A stretch of 64,000 bases of DNA from Acinetobacter larvae (GTDB taxonomy: Bacteria > Pseudomonadota > Gammaproteobacteria > Pseudomonadales > Moraxellaceae), in NCBI RefSeq assembly GCF_001704115.1, contig NZ_CP016895.1:1-64000 (forward strand), written 5' to 3'. The number at the start of each line of letters is the position of its first letter. Position 1 is the stretch's first letter. The notes under the pieces are model-generated. The model had not been told where the DNA came from and searched no databases. It saw nothing but the letters and a program-made list of their open reading frames with translations. Made by a program: the position numbers and the translations under genes. Of the stretch, positions 1 through 11,351 are shown piece after piece.

Positions 1-1404
1 ATGCTTTGGACAGAATGCTTAACTCGCTTGCGACAAGAGCTGTCTGATAATGTCTACGCAATGTGGATTCGTCCTTTAGTTGCTGAAGAAAGTGATGGTG
101 TTTTAAAACTTTATGCACCTAATCCATATTGGACGCGCTATATACAAGAGCATCATCTTGAGTTGATCTCTATTTTGGCAGAGCAACTGTCTGAAGGTCG
201 GGTTCGTAAAGTCGAGATTTTAGTTGATTCTCGCCCCGGCGGAATTCTTTCTGCGGCGGAACAACCTGCTACAACGACGGCAGCATTATCAACTGCACCT
301 GTTACGACAGCGAAAGCAAAAAAAGAAAAAGAGCTTGAGTCTGTGCAAGCCCCTAGCAATGCTCAAAGTAAAAATGCAAAAAAACGCTTATTAAATCCTC
401 AGTTTACCTTTGCATTATTTGTGGAGGGGCGGTCAAACCAAATGGCTGCAGAAACTTGCCGTAAAGTGTTAACGCAATTGGGGGAGTCTCAGCATAATCC
501 ATTATTTTTATATGGTCCGACAGGTTTGGGGAAAACACATTTAATGCAAGCTGTAGGGAATGCTTTATTACAAGCCAAACCCAATGCGCGCGTAATGTAT
601 ATGACGGCTGAAAGCTTTGTACAAGACTTTGTGAGCTCTTTGCAAAAAGGTAAGGTTGAGGAGTTTAAGAAAAACTGTCGTTCTTTGGATTTACTATTGG
701 TTGATGATATCCATTTATTAGCCGGTAAAGAAGCGAGTTTGGTTGAGTTTTTCTATACTTTTAATGCTTTACTCGATGAATCTAAACAAATTATTTTAAC
801 TTCTGACCGTTATCCTAAAGAGTTGACTGAACTTGATCCACGACTGGTCTCTAGATTTTCATGGGGATTGTCAGTTGGTGTTGAACCGCCAGATATTGAA
901 ACGCGTATTGAAATTTTACTTAAAAAAGCCGAAAGTAATGGTATCGATTTACCGCGAAATTGTGCTTTATTTATTGCACAACAAGTTGTGGCGAATGTCC
1001 GCGAATTGGAAGGCGCACTCAATAAAGTTGTTGCAATTTCTCGTTTTAAAGGTGCAGCGATTGATTTAGATGTTGTGCGCGAGTCGTTAAAAGATGTTCT
1101 GGCTATTCGTGCCAGAACGATTAGTACTGAAAATATTCAACGGGTGGTCAGTGAATATTTTCGGATTCCTTTGAAAGAATTAACAGGTCCTAAAAGAACA
1201 CGTATTTATGCGCGACCGAGACAGTTGGCTATGGGGTTGGCGCGTGAGTTAACAGGAGACAGTTTTCCTGAAATTGGCATGGCTTTTGGTGGGCGTGATC
1301 ATAGTACCGTGATGCATGCCTGTGAAAAAGTGCAGAGCCTATGTGCTGAAGATCCTATTTTTAATGAAGATTATAAGAATCTCATGCGTTTGTTGCAGAG
1401 TTAG
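1..1404 (+). CDS. dnaA: Chromosomal replication initiator protein DnaA
   Basis: DnaA binds DnaA boxes at the origin, melts DNA in its ATP form and loads the helicase. The 467-residue protein shows all the family parts: an N-terminal domain I starting MLWTECLTRL, a low-complexity linker (about residues 80-130), a AAA+ core with Walker A GPTGLGKT at 172-179 and Walker B VDDIH near 234, and a C-terminal box-binding helix-turn-helix with the signature FGGRDHSTV. The ATG is the first base of the window, so its promoter and any upstream origin cannot be seen. It is followed by dnaN, recF and gyrB in the classic order. Confidence 0.98.
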   Translation: MLWTECLTRLRQELSDNVYAMWIRPLVAEESDGVLKLYAPNPYWTRYIQEHHLELISILAEQLSEGRVRKVEILVDSRPGGILSAAEQPATTTAALSTAPVTTAKAKKEKELESVQAPSNAQSKNAKKRLLNPQFTFALFVEGRSNQMAAETCRKVLTQLGESQHNPLFLYGPTGLGKTHLMQAVGNALLQAKPNARVMYMTAESFVQDFVSSLQKGKVEEFKKNCRSLDLLLVDDIHLLAGKEASLVEFFYTFNALLDESKQIILTSDRYPKELTELDPRLVSRFSWGLSVGVEPPDIETRIEILLKKAESNGIDLPRNCALFIAQQVVANVRELEGALNKVVAISRFKGAAIDLDVVRESLKDVLAIRARTISTENIQRVVSEYFRIPLKELTGPKRTRIYARPRQLAMGLARELTGDSFPEIGMAFGGRDHSTVMHACEKVQSLCAEDPIFNEDYKNLMRLLQS

Positions 1405-1622
1405 TGACTTATACCTCAAGCTACAAATGGGCTGCATGAAAGATTAAATTTTATGCAATTGTTTGTACGAAATGACGCTATTGATGATGATTGCTTGGAT
1501 CGCATACGTGATAGAATTGCGCTTTGTACTTTGTTGCAATACGGTATATTCTGCAGCATAGTACACTGCTAAAAAATTAAATTAATTGTCTTCGGTTGCA
1601 TTGGATTTAGAGGAATTTCATC

Positions 1623-2771
1623 GTGCGTTTGAAAATAGCAAAAGAGAGTTTGCTCAATGTTTTATCATTGGTTATGGGAGCTGTAGAACGGCGTCATACC
1701 ATTAATATTCTTTCCAATGTCAAAATTCAAGCCACTGAACAGGCCTTAATTATTACAGGATCGGACTCTGAAGTTGAGCTGGTTGCCAGTACTCAGTTGA
1801 CCGATGGCGCATGTTTACAAGCAGGTGAAACCACTGTTCCTGCACGTAAATTGATGGATATCTGTAAGTCTTTACCCAATACCGCATTGGTTGACTTACA
1901 GATTACTGAAGATCAGCGTTGTATTTTAAAAAGTGGCAATAGCCGCTTTGTGTTAGGGACTTTGGCTGCTGAAGATTACCCATTACTCAACCATGATCGC
2001 AATCAAGGCACATCGGTACAGGTAACTGAACGTGAGTTGAAACGTTTATTTGAGAAAACAGCTTTTGCTATGGCTGTACAAGATGTACGTTTTTATTTGA
2101 CAGGGACTTTACTAGAGATTGAAGATCAAAGCTTACGTGCAGTGACTACAGATGGTCACCGTTTAGCGCTGTGTGAAACACAAGCACAATCTGACACCGC
2201 CCAATTAATGCAAGCTATTGTTCCACGTAAAGCTGTGGGAGAGTTACAGCGCTTATTGAGTACAGAAGATCATCAACTCAATCTCATGATTGGTCGTGAG
2301 CTGTTGAACGTAACCATTAATATTGCCAATCGTGAAAAAGAACAGGGTGGTATTCAAGTACGTTTTAGTACTAAATTAATTGATGGTAAATTCCCTGATT
2401 ATCGTCGTGTTATTCCACGTGGCGGTGATAAACAGGCAGTGATTGCACATGACGTTTTTAAGCAATCCCTACAACGGGTTTCGATTTTAAGTAATGAAAA
2501 ACTTCGCGGCGTATTTTTGCATTTTAATCCAGACAGCTTACAGTTGCGTGCAAATAACCCAGAGCAAGATGAAGCAATTGAAGACTTGGCGATTCAATAC
2601 AGCAATGCCAGCCTCGAAATGTCTTTTAATGCGCAATATATTTTAGATGTGCTGAATGTTTTAGATGGTGATGATCTCACCATGATTATGACTGAGGCGA
2701 CGCAATCTGTTTTGGTACAGGATCCAACACATAGCGATCAAACCTATGTGGTTATGCCAATGCGTGTTTAA
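1623..2771 (+). CDS. dnaN: DNA polymerase III beta subunit (sliding clamp)
   Basis: This is the ring-shaped processivity clamp of the replicative polymerase. The 382 residues match the usual length (about 366-382), begin MRLKIAKESLLNVLSLV and end with the typical clamp tail YVVMPMRV. The start is GTG, preceded by an AGAGGAA ribosome-binding sequence about 8 bases upstream. The 218-base gap after dnaA holds no obvious DnaA box, unlike the dnaA-dnaN gap of pseudomonads. recF follows after 58 bases, so the two are probably co-transcribed. Confidence 0.98.
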   Translation: MRLKIAKESLLNVLSLVMGAVERRHTINILSNVKIQATEQALIITGSDSEVELVASTQLTDGACLQAGETTVPARKLMDICKSLPNTALVDLQITEDQRCILKSGNSRFVLGTLAAEDYPLLNHDRNQGTSVQVTERELKRLFEKTAFAMAVQDVRFYLTGTLLEIEDQSLRAVTTDGHRLALCETQAQSDTAQLMQAIVPRKAVGELQRLLSTEDHQLNLMIGRELLNVTINIANREKEQGGIQVRFSTKLIDGKFPDYRRVIPRGGDKQAVIAHDVFKQSLQRVSILSNEKLRGVFLHFNPDSLQLRANNPEQDEAIEDLAIQYSNASLEMSFNAQYILDVLNVLDGDDLTMIMTEATQSVLVQDPTHSDQTYVVMPMRV

Positions 2772-2829
2772 GCTTGAAAAAGTTGCGATATCTCGCGTTA
2801 TTCCTGTCATTTTTTAAGATGTCGTATTT

Positions 2830-3906
2830 ATGCATATTACGCGTTTAAATATACAGCGTGTAAGAAATCTAACGACGGTTGCATTACAAGATTTGCAACC
2901 GTTTAATATTTTTTATGGCGCCAATGGTTCGGGTAAAACGTCGATACTAGAAGCATTGCATATTTTAGCCACTGGTCGATCTTTTCGTACCCATATTGCT
3001 AAGCACTATATTCAGTACCAATGCCAAGACGCATTGATTTTTGCGCAATCCGCATATGAAAAAATTGGTTTAAAAAAAAATTTATCAGGTGAGCAAGTCA
3101 TCAAGGTTAATGGTGACAGCATTGCCACACAAGGACAGTTGGCAAAAATTCTACCTTTACAATTATTAGATCCACTCAGTACCGATATTATTGATCATGG
3201 TGCCAAAGCACGAAGACAGTTGTTGGATTGGCTGATGTTTCATGTGGAACCTGGTTTTTATCAAAATTGGCAACACTATTCACGTGCCTTAAAACAAAGA
3301 AATAGTTTATTAAAGCGTTCTAGACAGTTGAGTTTACAAGACTTGAGTGCATGGAATCAGATGCTAAGCCATTATGGCGAGCAATTACATCAACAACGTT
3401 TGGCAATGTTGGCTGAATGGAAATGTTATTTGGTTGAAGATTTGGCTGCATTATTGCCTGATCTAGAAATTGAGCTTGAATATCAGGCTGGGTTTCATGT
3501 GGAACATGGCTTATTGCAGGATTTGACGCAACATCATCAACGCGATTTGGATCGACGTTATACCGAATATGGACCACATCGAGCAGATTTACGTTTGAAG
3601 ACGGTACATGGTGATGTCGCACAAGTGCTATCGCGTGGTCAGAAGAAATTGTTGATTATGGCATTAAAGCTCTCACAGATCGCTATGTTACATGCTTGTA
3701 ATAGGGAAACTGTGGTATTATTGGATGATGTGACCGCAGAATTAGATTTGGCTGCGCAACAGCGATTGATTGCGCGATTGAGCCAATTGGGAAGTCAAGT
3801 TTTTATGACCACCTTGGACCAAGATTTTATCCATAATCATTTCCAGAACTCTCCTATTGCTTATCGGCAATACAAGGTAGAGTCTGGACAAGTTATTGCT
3901 GTATGA
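2830..3906 (+). CDS. recF: DNA replication and repair protein RecF
   Basis: RecF is an SMC-like ATPase that helps RecO and RecR load RecA at gaps. The 358-residue protein has Walker [10 protein letters not shown] at 30-38, an ABC-type signature LSRGQKK, and Walker [13 protein letters not shown] near the C terminus. It sits between dnaN and gyrB as in most Gammaproteobacteria. A run of nine A residues lies at about 3072-3080, and the sequence TTTCATGTGGAAC, one base off the parS core, occurs twice (near 3238 and 3492). Confidence 0.97.
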   Translation: MHITRLNIQRVRNLTTVALQDLQPFNIFYGANGSGKTSILEALHILATGRSFRTHIAKHYIQYQCQDALIFAQSAYEKIGLKKNLSGEQVIKVNGDSIATQGQLAKILPLQLLDPLSTDIIDHGAKARRQLLDWLMFHVEPGFYQNWQHYSRALKQRNSLLKRSRQLSLQDLSAWNQMLSHYGEQLHQQRLAMLAEWKCYLVEDLAALLPDLEIELEYQAGFHVEHGLLQDLTQHHQRDLDRRYTEYGPHRADLRLKTVHGDVAQVLSRGQKKLLIMALKLSQIAMLHACNRETVVLLDDVTAELDLAAQQRLIARLSQLGSQVFMTTLDQDFIHNHFQNSPIAYRQYKVESGQVIAV

Positions 3907-3952
3907 ATGACGCTTTTAGTATTTGGGGGTTTAGGCCCATTATTTTCACTAG

Positions 3953-6430
<2,478 letters not shown>

Positions 6431-6466
6431 TTGACGTTGATATAGATATTGACGTTGATATAGATA
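6431..6466. repeat. 18-bp tandem duplication directly after gyrB
   Basis: Immediately after the gyrB stop codon an 18-base unit beginning TTGACGTTGATATAGATA occurs twice in perfect tandem (6431-6448 and 6449-6466). Its start resembles the last gyrB codons (GATATTGATGCTTAA), so it may have arisen by slippage across the gene end. Similar duplications occur after several other genes in this window. Confidence 0.85.
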
Positions 6467-6484
6467 TCAGCTAAGCATTTTGTA

Positions 6485-6514
6485 AAATACACGCCAATTG
6501 GCGTGTATTTTTTT
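6485..6514 (+). terminator. Rho-independent terminator of the dnaA-gyrB region
   Basis: A 26-base perfect palindrome (left arm AAATACACGCCAA at 6485-6497, right arm TTGGCGTGTATTT at 6498-6510) runs into a T tract ending at 6514. It lies 55 bases after the gyrB stop, so it probably ends that transcript. Confidence 0.8.
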
Positions 6515-6762
6515 GTCGACTTTTTTGTCGACAATTTATGGGCTTAAAGCTTATTCTGTGACAGATGATTGCTGTTGGAAGGGCTGCAAAACAAGCTAAT
6601 ATTTAAGTAAATTCAAATGCTTTATGAAGTAATTTAACGGTTGTTGTGGCAAATGGAATGCGCTTTGATAGCGATTTAGTGTCTTGCAATCTACTTGTCA
6701 ACGGATTGCTTTAAGTTGATGGGAGACTGTTTATTGTACAACGATAAAAAGAGGATGTGACA

Positions 6763-7107
6763 ATGAATTTTAGTTTTGAGCAAGGTCGGGATGCTTGGGT
6801 AAATGCCTATTATTTGGGTAATGTACAACAATTACAACAGTACGAGGCTGAAGATTTATTGATTCATTATCAAGCATCCGGCATCGATGAAAGCTGTATT
6901 AATCGCTATAACCAGATTCAACATGCGGTAGAAAATGCTATGTGGCGTCCACAGAAACTCGATATTGTTGCTGAGGAATTTGAGTTTAGTGATGATTTTC
7001 ATCATTGTTTGGTTCGTTTAAGAGATGCACAAGATCGTATATTGGTCGAAGAAAAGTGGCGTAATCATAGTGGGTTATGGCAGATTTATAGGCTAACTAT
7101 TTTTTAA
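6763..7107 (+). CDS. Small NTF2-like/SnoaL-like hypothetical protein
   Basis: This encodes 114 residues without a signal peptide or membrane segment. The N-terminal helix (about residues 5-25, FEQGRDAWVNAYYLGN) followed by alternating strands and a WRNHSGLWQIYRLTIF ending suggest the NTF2-like fold, in which small proteins of this size bind or convert ligands. I see no catalytic motif that would fix a function. The ATG at 6763 was chosen because AGAGGA lies 7 bases upstream; a GTG two codons earlier overlaps that ribosome-binding site. It stands alone between the gyrB terminator and the origin-like region. Confidence 0.6.
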   Translation: MNFSFEQGRDAWVNAYYLGNVQQLQQYEAEDLLIHYQASGIDESCINRYNQIQHAVENAMWRPQKLDIVAEEFEFSDDFHHCLVRLRDAQDRILVEEKWRNHSGLWQIYRLTIF

Positions 7108-7424
7108 ATTTAAAATATAACAATAAGAATTTTATATCTTTCGCTGCTACTGTTTAAGTGATGATCAAGCGATTAAGTTGCTATTTTTAACGTATCGCTG
7201 TATTTGTATTGTGGATAAGATAGCGTGTTGCGGTTTTTTATTTTTGAATTTATTTTGCGCTTACTATATTTGAATTTAAATAACGCAGCTACTTTTAAAT
7301 TCAAAGTTTGAGTAAATAAATTTAAAAGTAAGGTGTGGATAACTTATGTGTTATCAACAAGCGAGTTTTTGAATTTAAAATTATAAATTTAAAAGCGTTT
7401 TGGAGCAGAATTTCGGGGTGGTTA
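7108..7424. other. oriC: AT-rich origin-like region with DnaA boxes and 12-mer repeats
   Basis: This 317-base gap has two perfect DnaA boxes in the TGTGGATAA orientation (7210-7218 and 7334-7342) and a third site TTATCAACA (7351-7359) in the opposite orientation with one mismatch. The 12-mer TTTGAATTTAAA occurs at 7269-7280 and 7368-7379, in reverse complement at 7294-7305, and as a 10-base version at 7243-7252. AAATTTAAAAG occurs near 7318 and 7385. DnaA boxes next to AT-rich repeats are the normal architecture of a bacterial origin with an unwinding element. The dnaA upstream region is outside the window, so a competing origin there cannot be excluded. Confidence 0.6.
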
Positions 7425-7958
7425 ATGAATTTAAAAAATTTTGAAATTTTAGCGCGTTACAATATTTGGGCAACTCAGAATTTAAATAAACACTTAAGTC
7501 AAATTTCTGATCAGGATTTTTTTGCAGACTGTGGTTTATTTTTTAAAAGTATTTTCGCCACCTTAAATCATGTATTGTTGGGTGAGCATCATTTATGGTT
7601 CCCGCGTTTTCAAGGTGAAAACACTGCGTCATTAAAATTAGATCAGATCATTCAACCTGATCGACAGCAATTATTAAGAGCATTAGAAACTGGTGCAGCA
7701 TCTTGGTTAAAGTGGTTGGCAACATTGGATGAAGAAACCCTCCCTGAGCAATTGCATTATCGTAGTTGTGCAGGGCAGTTGCTCTCTTTGCCTTATCAAG
7801 CCACATTACTACATGTTTTTCACCATGCGACGCATCACCGTGGGCAGATTAGCGCCGCTTTAACTCAATTGGGCTATGCTTGTCCTGAAATAGACATGAT
7901 CTATATGCTATTAGAAGAACAGTTAGAAGAACAGCTAGAAGAACAGCAAGCGACATGA
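7425..7958 (+). CDS. DinB/YfiT-family putative metal-dependent protein
   Basis: The 177-residue protein resembles the DinB four-helix-bundle family, whose members are mostly metal-dependent thiol transferases or hydrolases of unknown substrate. The expected metal-binding histidines are visible in TLNHVLLGEHHLW (first helix pair) and in HVFHHATHHRGQISAAL. MNLKNFEILARYN at 7425 is the natural family start; an earlier GTG at 7335 would place the start inside a DnaA box. The C terminus ends in a repeated LEEQLEEQ segment, encoded by a roughly 12-base tandem repeat and absent from typical DinB proteins. Confidence 0.8.
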   Translation: MNLKNFEILARYNIWATQNLNKHLSQISDQDFFADCGLFFKSIFATLNHVLLGEHHLWFPRFQGENTASLKLDQIIQPDRQQLLRALETGAASWLKWLATLDEETLPEQLHYRSCAGQLLSLPYQATLLHVFHHATHHRGQISAALTQLGYACPEIDMIYMLLEEQLEEQLEEQQAT

Positions 7959-8004
7959 TGTATCACCACTTGCTGCATATTTGTGATTTTTGCTGATGCT
8001 GTGA

Positions 8005-10497
8005 TTATGTTGACTCACAGCGTCGCACAGTACCTTTTTGTCCATCGACGATGACATGGTCACCTGATTGTAACCAGCTACAGGCATCTCGAATACTCAT
8101 CACGGCAGGAATACCCAATTCTCGTGCAGTCACAGCACCATGTGATAGTGGTCCACCGCTTTCTGTAATCACGGCTTTGGCTTGGTAAAATAGTGGTGTC
8201 CAAGCTGGGTTGGTGGTTTTGGCAACTAAGATAGCACCACTGGGAAAATGAACAAATTGATTGGGATCAGTAATCACAAAAACCTCACCTTCAGCTTGCC
8301 CTGAGCTGCCTGCTAAACCTTGCCGTTCGCCGCTATGGTCGGTAGTGATGATATTTTCTTCGCCATATACCCATGCAGCAGGATGTTGTTGCGCATGTTG
8401 GTAGCGTGCTTTTTCTGTGGCAGCAAGGTGGCGAATATCGCTAAAGTCTTGTGATGCAATTGCCTCACCCAATGTGTCTGGTGGAATAAAAAATACATCC
8501 CAAGCATCATCTAAGGCACCATAGTTGACCAAACGTTTACCAATTTCATGCGCTGCACGGCGAAAGGGAATATTTAAACGTGTGGTGTGGTAATGCTCAA
8601 TGTCATCAAGTGCAGTATATGTACGAACTAAGCGAATCAGTTCTTGCAAGAAAAATCGAAAAGTCTCTGGCACCGCTTTAAGAATCTCAAGTTCCGTCGC
8701 CAGCATTTGATCGCGTTTTTGCCAATAGCTGACGGTGTGATGATCTTCTTGTTGTTTTGCCATCAATTGGATTTGAGAAAAAACGAGATGCGGCGCTTCT
8801 AACCACGTTGCATGATAGGCATCGAAGTCCACCTCACGGTGACCATGCTGGGCAAGAAATTGCTGGAATTTTTTTGCCAATTTTGGATAGTCTCGCAGTG
8901 CATCTTGCAGTTGTTGGGTATTCTCAAAGCTACGTGTATATAACTCATCATGTTGGCGTAATAGACGAGATAACTCCCACATGGCTTGATTGACCAAGGC
9001 AGTTTTGGTTTCTGTGGTCGCGATGAGTTGATCAAAAACCTGTTGGGCTTGGCTGGGAATAAACTGTTCAAGTACTTTGCGTAAGGTTTGATAGAGCAAG
9101 CTTTGGGTTAAAGAAATAGCAATATTGGGTAAGAAATAAGCCGTTCCAAGGGTATTGATCTGCTGCAAAATTTCCCAACATTCTGTGATAGATTTATGCT
9201 GATAATCGATATCGTTCAAGCGACCAATGGCCAGTAAATAGCTATCGAGGTCATTCATCCAGCGTGTTGGAAGTTCACTGATCCAGGTAAATTGCCATAA
9301 ACCACCTGATTCAATAAAAGCAGCTAATTTTTCTGTACTATTTAACGATGCGATTGGCATACGCCCTGCGTAGACACGCACGGCATTTTGGTTGCCATAA
9401 ACATAGTTGTCTTTGAGCACAAACCATTTGTCATGAAAAGGAGGCAGTCCCATCAATTGGAAAGAGTAGTTGAGTGACTGATGAAAACCATCCTCACAGA
9501 GTTGCCAAGTTAAAGGCGTGACTGGATTGGGAAAACGTTCTGCGGATTCATCACGGGTCCAGCGTGGCGCAAAGCGTGTCACTGCGCGAGACTGTAGGAG
9601 GTAGAGCTGATCTCCTTCAAAAGCCCATTCAATATCTTGTGGAAACGTCGCATGTTGTTCGGCTAAACGGGCTAATTCTGCGACTTGCTTGGCTTGTTGA
9701 GCATTTAAAGCGGGCTGCTGTTGTTGTGTAATGGGTAATTCGAGCAGCGTACTGCCGCTTGCTGCACGTACTAGGGCATGGGTTTTTTGTGCAATATGCT
9801 GGCTATCAATTGCACCTTGTGCATTTATTCGAAATTCGTCGACTTCTGCTTCGCCGGCAACAACCGTTTCACCTAAACCAAATGCAGCATTGATGAGCAC
9901 ATTTTCAATGTCTTCACCGACTGGATCAATTGAAAAAGCAACGCCGGCAGCATCCTGTGGACCAACATTGACCATTTTTTGGATCACAATAGCCATTGCA
10001 GCAGCGTGGTCTGGAACACCTAAACGCTCGCGATAGATAATAACTTCAGGGTTCCAGAGGGATAACCAACATTGTAAAACCGCTTGTTGCAAGGCTGCTA
10101 CGCCATGGACATTTAAAAGCGTATCGTGCAAACCAGCAAATGCTGCACCCGGTAAATCTTCAGCACTGCCTGAAGAGCGTACTGCAAAATAGGTGTCAGG
10201 GTTATCTTGTTGTAATTGTTGCAGTGCTTGTATCAGTTCGGGGCTGAGGGCTTGTTGTTGCAGCAATGCCCGAATCTTTTGGCTTTTTTCATTGGCATTA
10301 TGCTGTTGTTCGTATTGTGCAATCGCTGTTTTAAAGGGGGCAAGCCATGCTTGGTAAATGTTAGTTGGAACAATAAAAGCTTCTGGTACTGCTAATCCAG
10401 CTTGGTGCGAGCGTATCAGCCCCATTGCTTTACCGCCTACAGCTTGGATATCCAGATGCTGGGCTTCATCGAGTGATGGTAATATATTATTTTTCAT
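8005..10497 (-). CDS. PEP/pyruvate-binding enzyme, PEP synthase or rifampin phosphotransferase-like
   Basis: This 830-residue protein has the three-part build of dikinases. An N-terminal ATP-grasp domain (GGKAMGL near residue 22, FAVRSSGSAEDLPGAAFAGLHDT) is followed by a large central domain and a C-terminal swivelling domain carrying the phosphohistidine motif SHGAVTARE, with His786. SHGA rather than the TCHA of true PEP synthase resembles rifampin phosphotransferases, so the enzyme probably moves the beta-phosphate of ATP to a substrate other than pyruvate. The substrate is unknown. It is the last gene of a three-gene operon, 11 bases after the PAP2 gene, which hints at a lipid or polyol substrate rather than an antibiotic. 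Confidence 0.8.
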   Translation of the reverse strand: MKNNILPSLDEAQHLDIQAVGGKAMGLIRSHQAGLAVPEAFIVPTNIYQAWLAPFKTAIAQYEQQHNANEKSQKIRALLQQQALSPELIQALQQLQQDNPDTYFAVRSSGSAEDLPGAAFAGLHDTLLNVHGVAALQQAVLQCWLSLWNPEVIIYRERLGVPDHAAAMAIVIQKMVNVGPQDAAGVAFSIDPVGEDIENVLINAAFGLGETVVAGEAEVDEFRINAQGAIDSQHIAQKTHALVRAASGSTLLELPITQQQQPALNAQQAKQVAELARLAEQHATFPQDIEWAFEGDQLYLLQSRAVTRFAPRWTRDESAERFPNPVTPLTWQLCEDGFHQSLNYSFQLMGLPPFHDKWFVLKDNYVYGNQNAVRVYAGRMPIASLNSTEKLAAFIESGGLWQFTWISELPTRWMNDLDSYLLAIGRLNDIDYQHKSITECWEILQQINTLGTAYFLPNIAISLTQSLLYQTLRKVLEQFIPSQAQQVFDQLIATTETKTALVNQAMWELSRLLRQHDELYTRSFENTQQLQDALRDYPKLAKKFQQFLAQHGHREVDFDAYHATWLEAPHLVFSQIQLMAKQQEDHHTVSYWQKRDQMLATELEILKAVPETFRFFLQELIRLVRTYTALDDIEHYHTTRLNIPFRRAAHEIGKRLVNYGALDDAWDVFFIPPDTLGEAIASQDFSDIRHLAATEKARYQHAQQHPAAWVYGEENIITTDHSGERQGLAGSSGQAEGEVFVITDPNQFVHFPSGAILVAKTTNPAWTPLFYQAKAVITESGGPLSHGAVTARELGIPAVMSIRDACSWLQSGDHVIVDGQKGTVRRCEST

Positions 10498-10508
10498 GTA
10501 TGTAAAAC

Positions 10509-11351
10509 CTATGTTGATCCATTGCTAGAAGGCGCTTGTAATTGACGTTGGCTGATTTTGAGTTGTATTGCGCTGAGTGCTAAACCAAAGAGAATGTCGA
10601 CTCCATAGTGATAGCGCAAAAAGATGGTGGCAAAGACTGTGCCTGTGACGATAGGGATGAGAGCAATACCGATTTTACGATGCCCCGTTTGTATGAGAAA
10701 ACCAACAATAAAAATTGAGATAGCGGTGTGTAGACTGGGGAAGACGTCCATACCGGTCACCCCTTGATTGACTGTGGCAGTCACCCATTGGCTGATCACA
10801 CCACCGCCACCATGCTGAGGCAAAATGGTAAAAGCAGGACCTGCCGCAGGAAATAGCAGATAGCCTATAAAACCAATGCTATACAGTGTGATTAAGCCAT
10901 TAAAAAAGCTTTTCCCTGCCTGAGTTTTGCGTTGCAGTGCATAATAAATAACACTCGCAACAATCAGCAAATAGAAGAAAAAGTAACATGCCGAAATGAC
11001 ATCAGCCCAAACGGGGTGTTGTTCATACTGAAAATAGGCGGCAAGGGTATGACCTTGCCAGAGCATTTGATCAATTTGGAGCAATAAGGGATCGGCAGAC
11101 CAACCTAAAATGTACTGGGCAATGAATGACAATAAGGGAAAAACTGCCCAAGACAGTAAAAAAAGTAACACGCCTAGATTGGCATGTTGTGGTTTTTTGA
11201 TTGCGAGCCAAGTACTGCATAACCATAAGATACTGACAGCGATCAAGGAGAATTGATCTTTGATTTGACCTACTTGGCTAATGGCGATACCAGCAAGAAT
11301 GAGCAACAGCAAAACGATTGCTAAAAATAACCGAGCAATATATGTATTCAT
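10509..11351 (-). CDS. PAP2-superfamily (Aur1/Ipt1-like) membrane phosphatase/transferase
   Basis: This is a 280-residue integral membrane protein with about seven hydrophobic segments, starting with LFLAIVLLLLILAGIAI. PAP2 motifs are visible: AGPAF, FPSLHTAIS (His in the middle motif) and RYHYGVDILFGLALS (His and Asp in the last motif). The FPSLHT and HYGVD forms match the Aur1/Ipt1-like branch, which includes inositol-phosphate transferases as well as lipid phosphatases. Its ATG directly abuts the stop codon of the upstream acyltransferase, so the two are translationally coupled. The substrate cannot be told from sequence. Confidence 0.8.
   Translation of the reverse strand: MNTYIARLFLAIVLLLLILAGIAISQVGQIKDQFSLIAVSILWLCSTWLAIKKPQHANLGVLLFLLSWAVFPLLSFIAQYILGWSADPLLLQIDQMLWQGHTLAAYFQYEQHPVWADVISACYFFFYLLIVASVIYYALQRKTQAGKSFFNGLITLYSIGFIGYLLFPAAGPAFTILPQHGGGGVISQWVTATVNQGVTGMDVFPSLHTAISIFIVGFLIQTGHRKIGIALIPIVTGTVFATIFLRYHYGVDILFGLALSAIQLKISQRQLQAPSSNGST

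Noticed and set aside
1405..1622. dnaA-dnaN gap as an origin, as in pseudomonads
   Set aside because: No TTATCCACA-type box or AT-rich repeat cluster is visible there.
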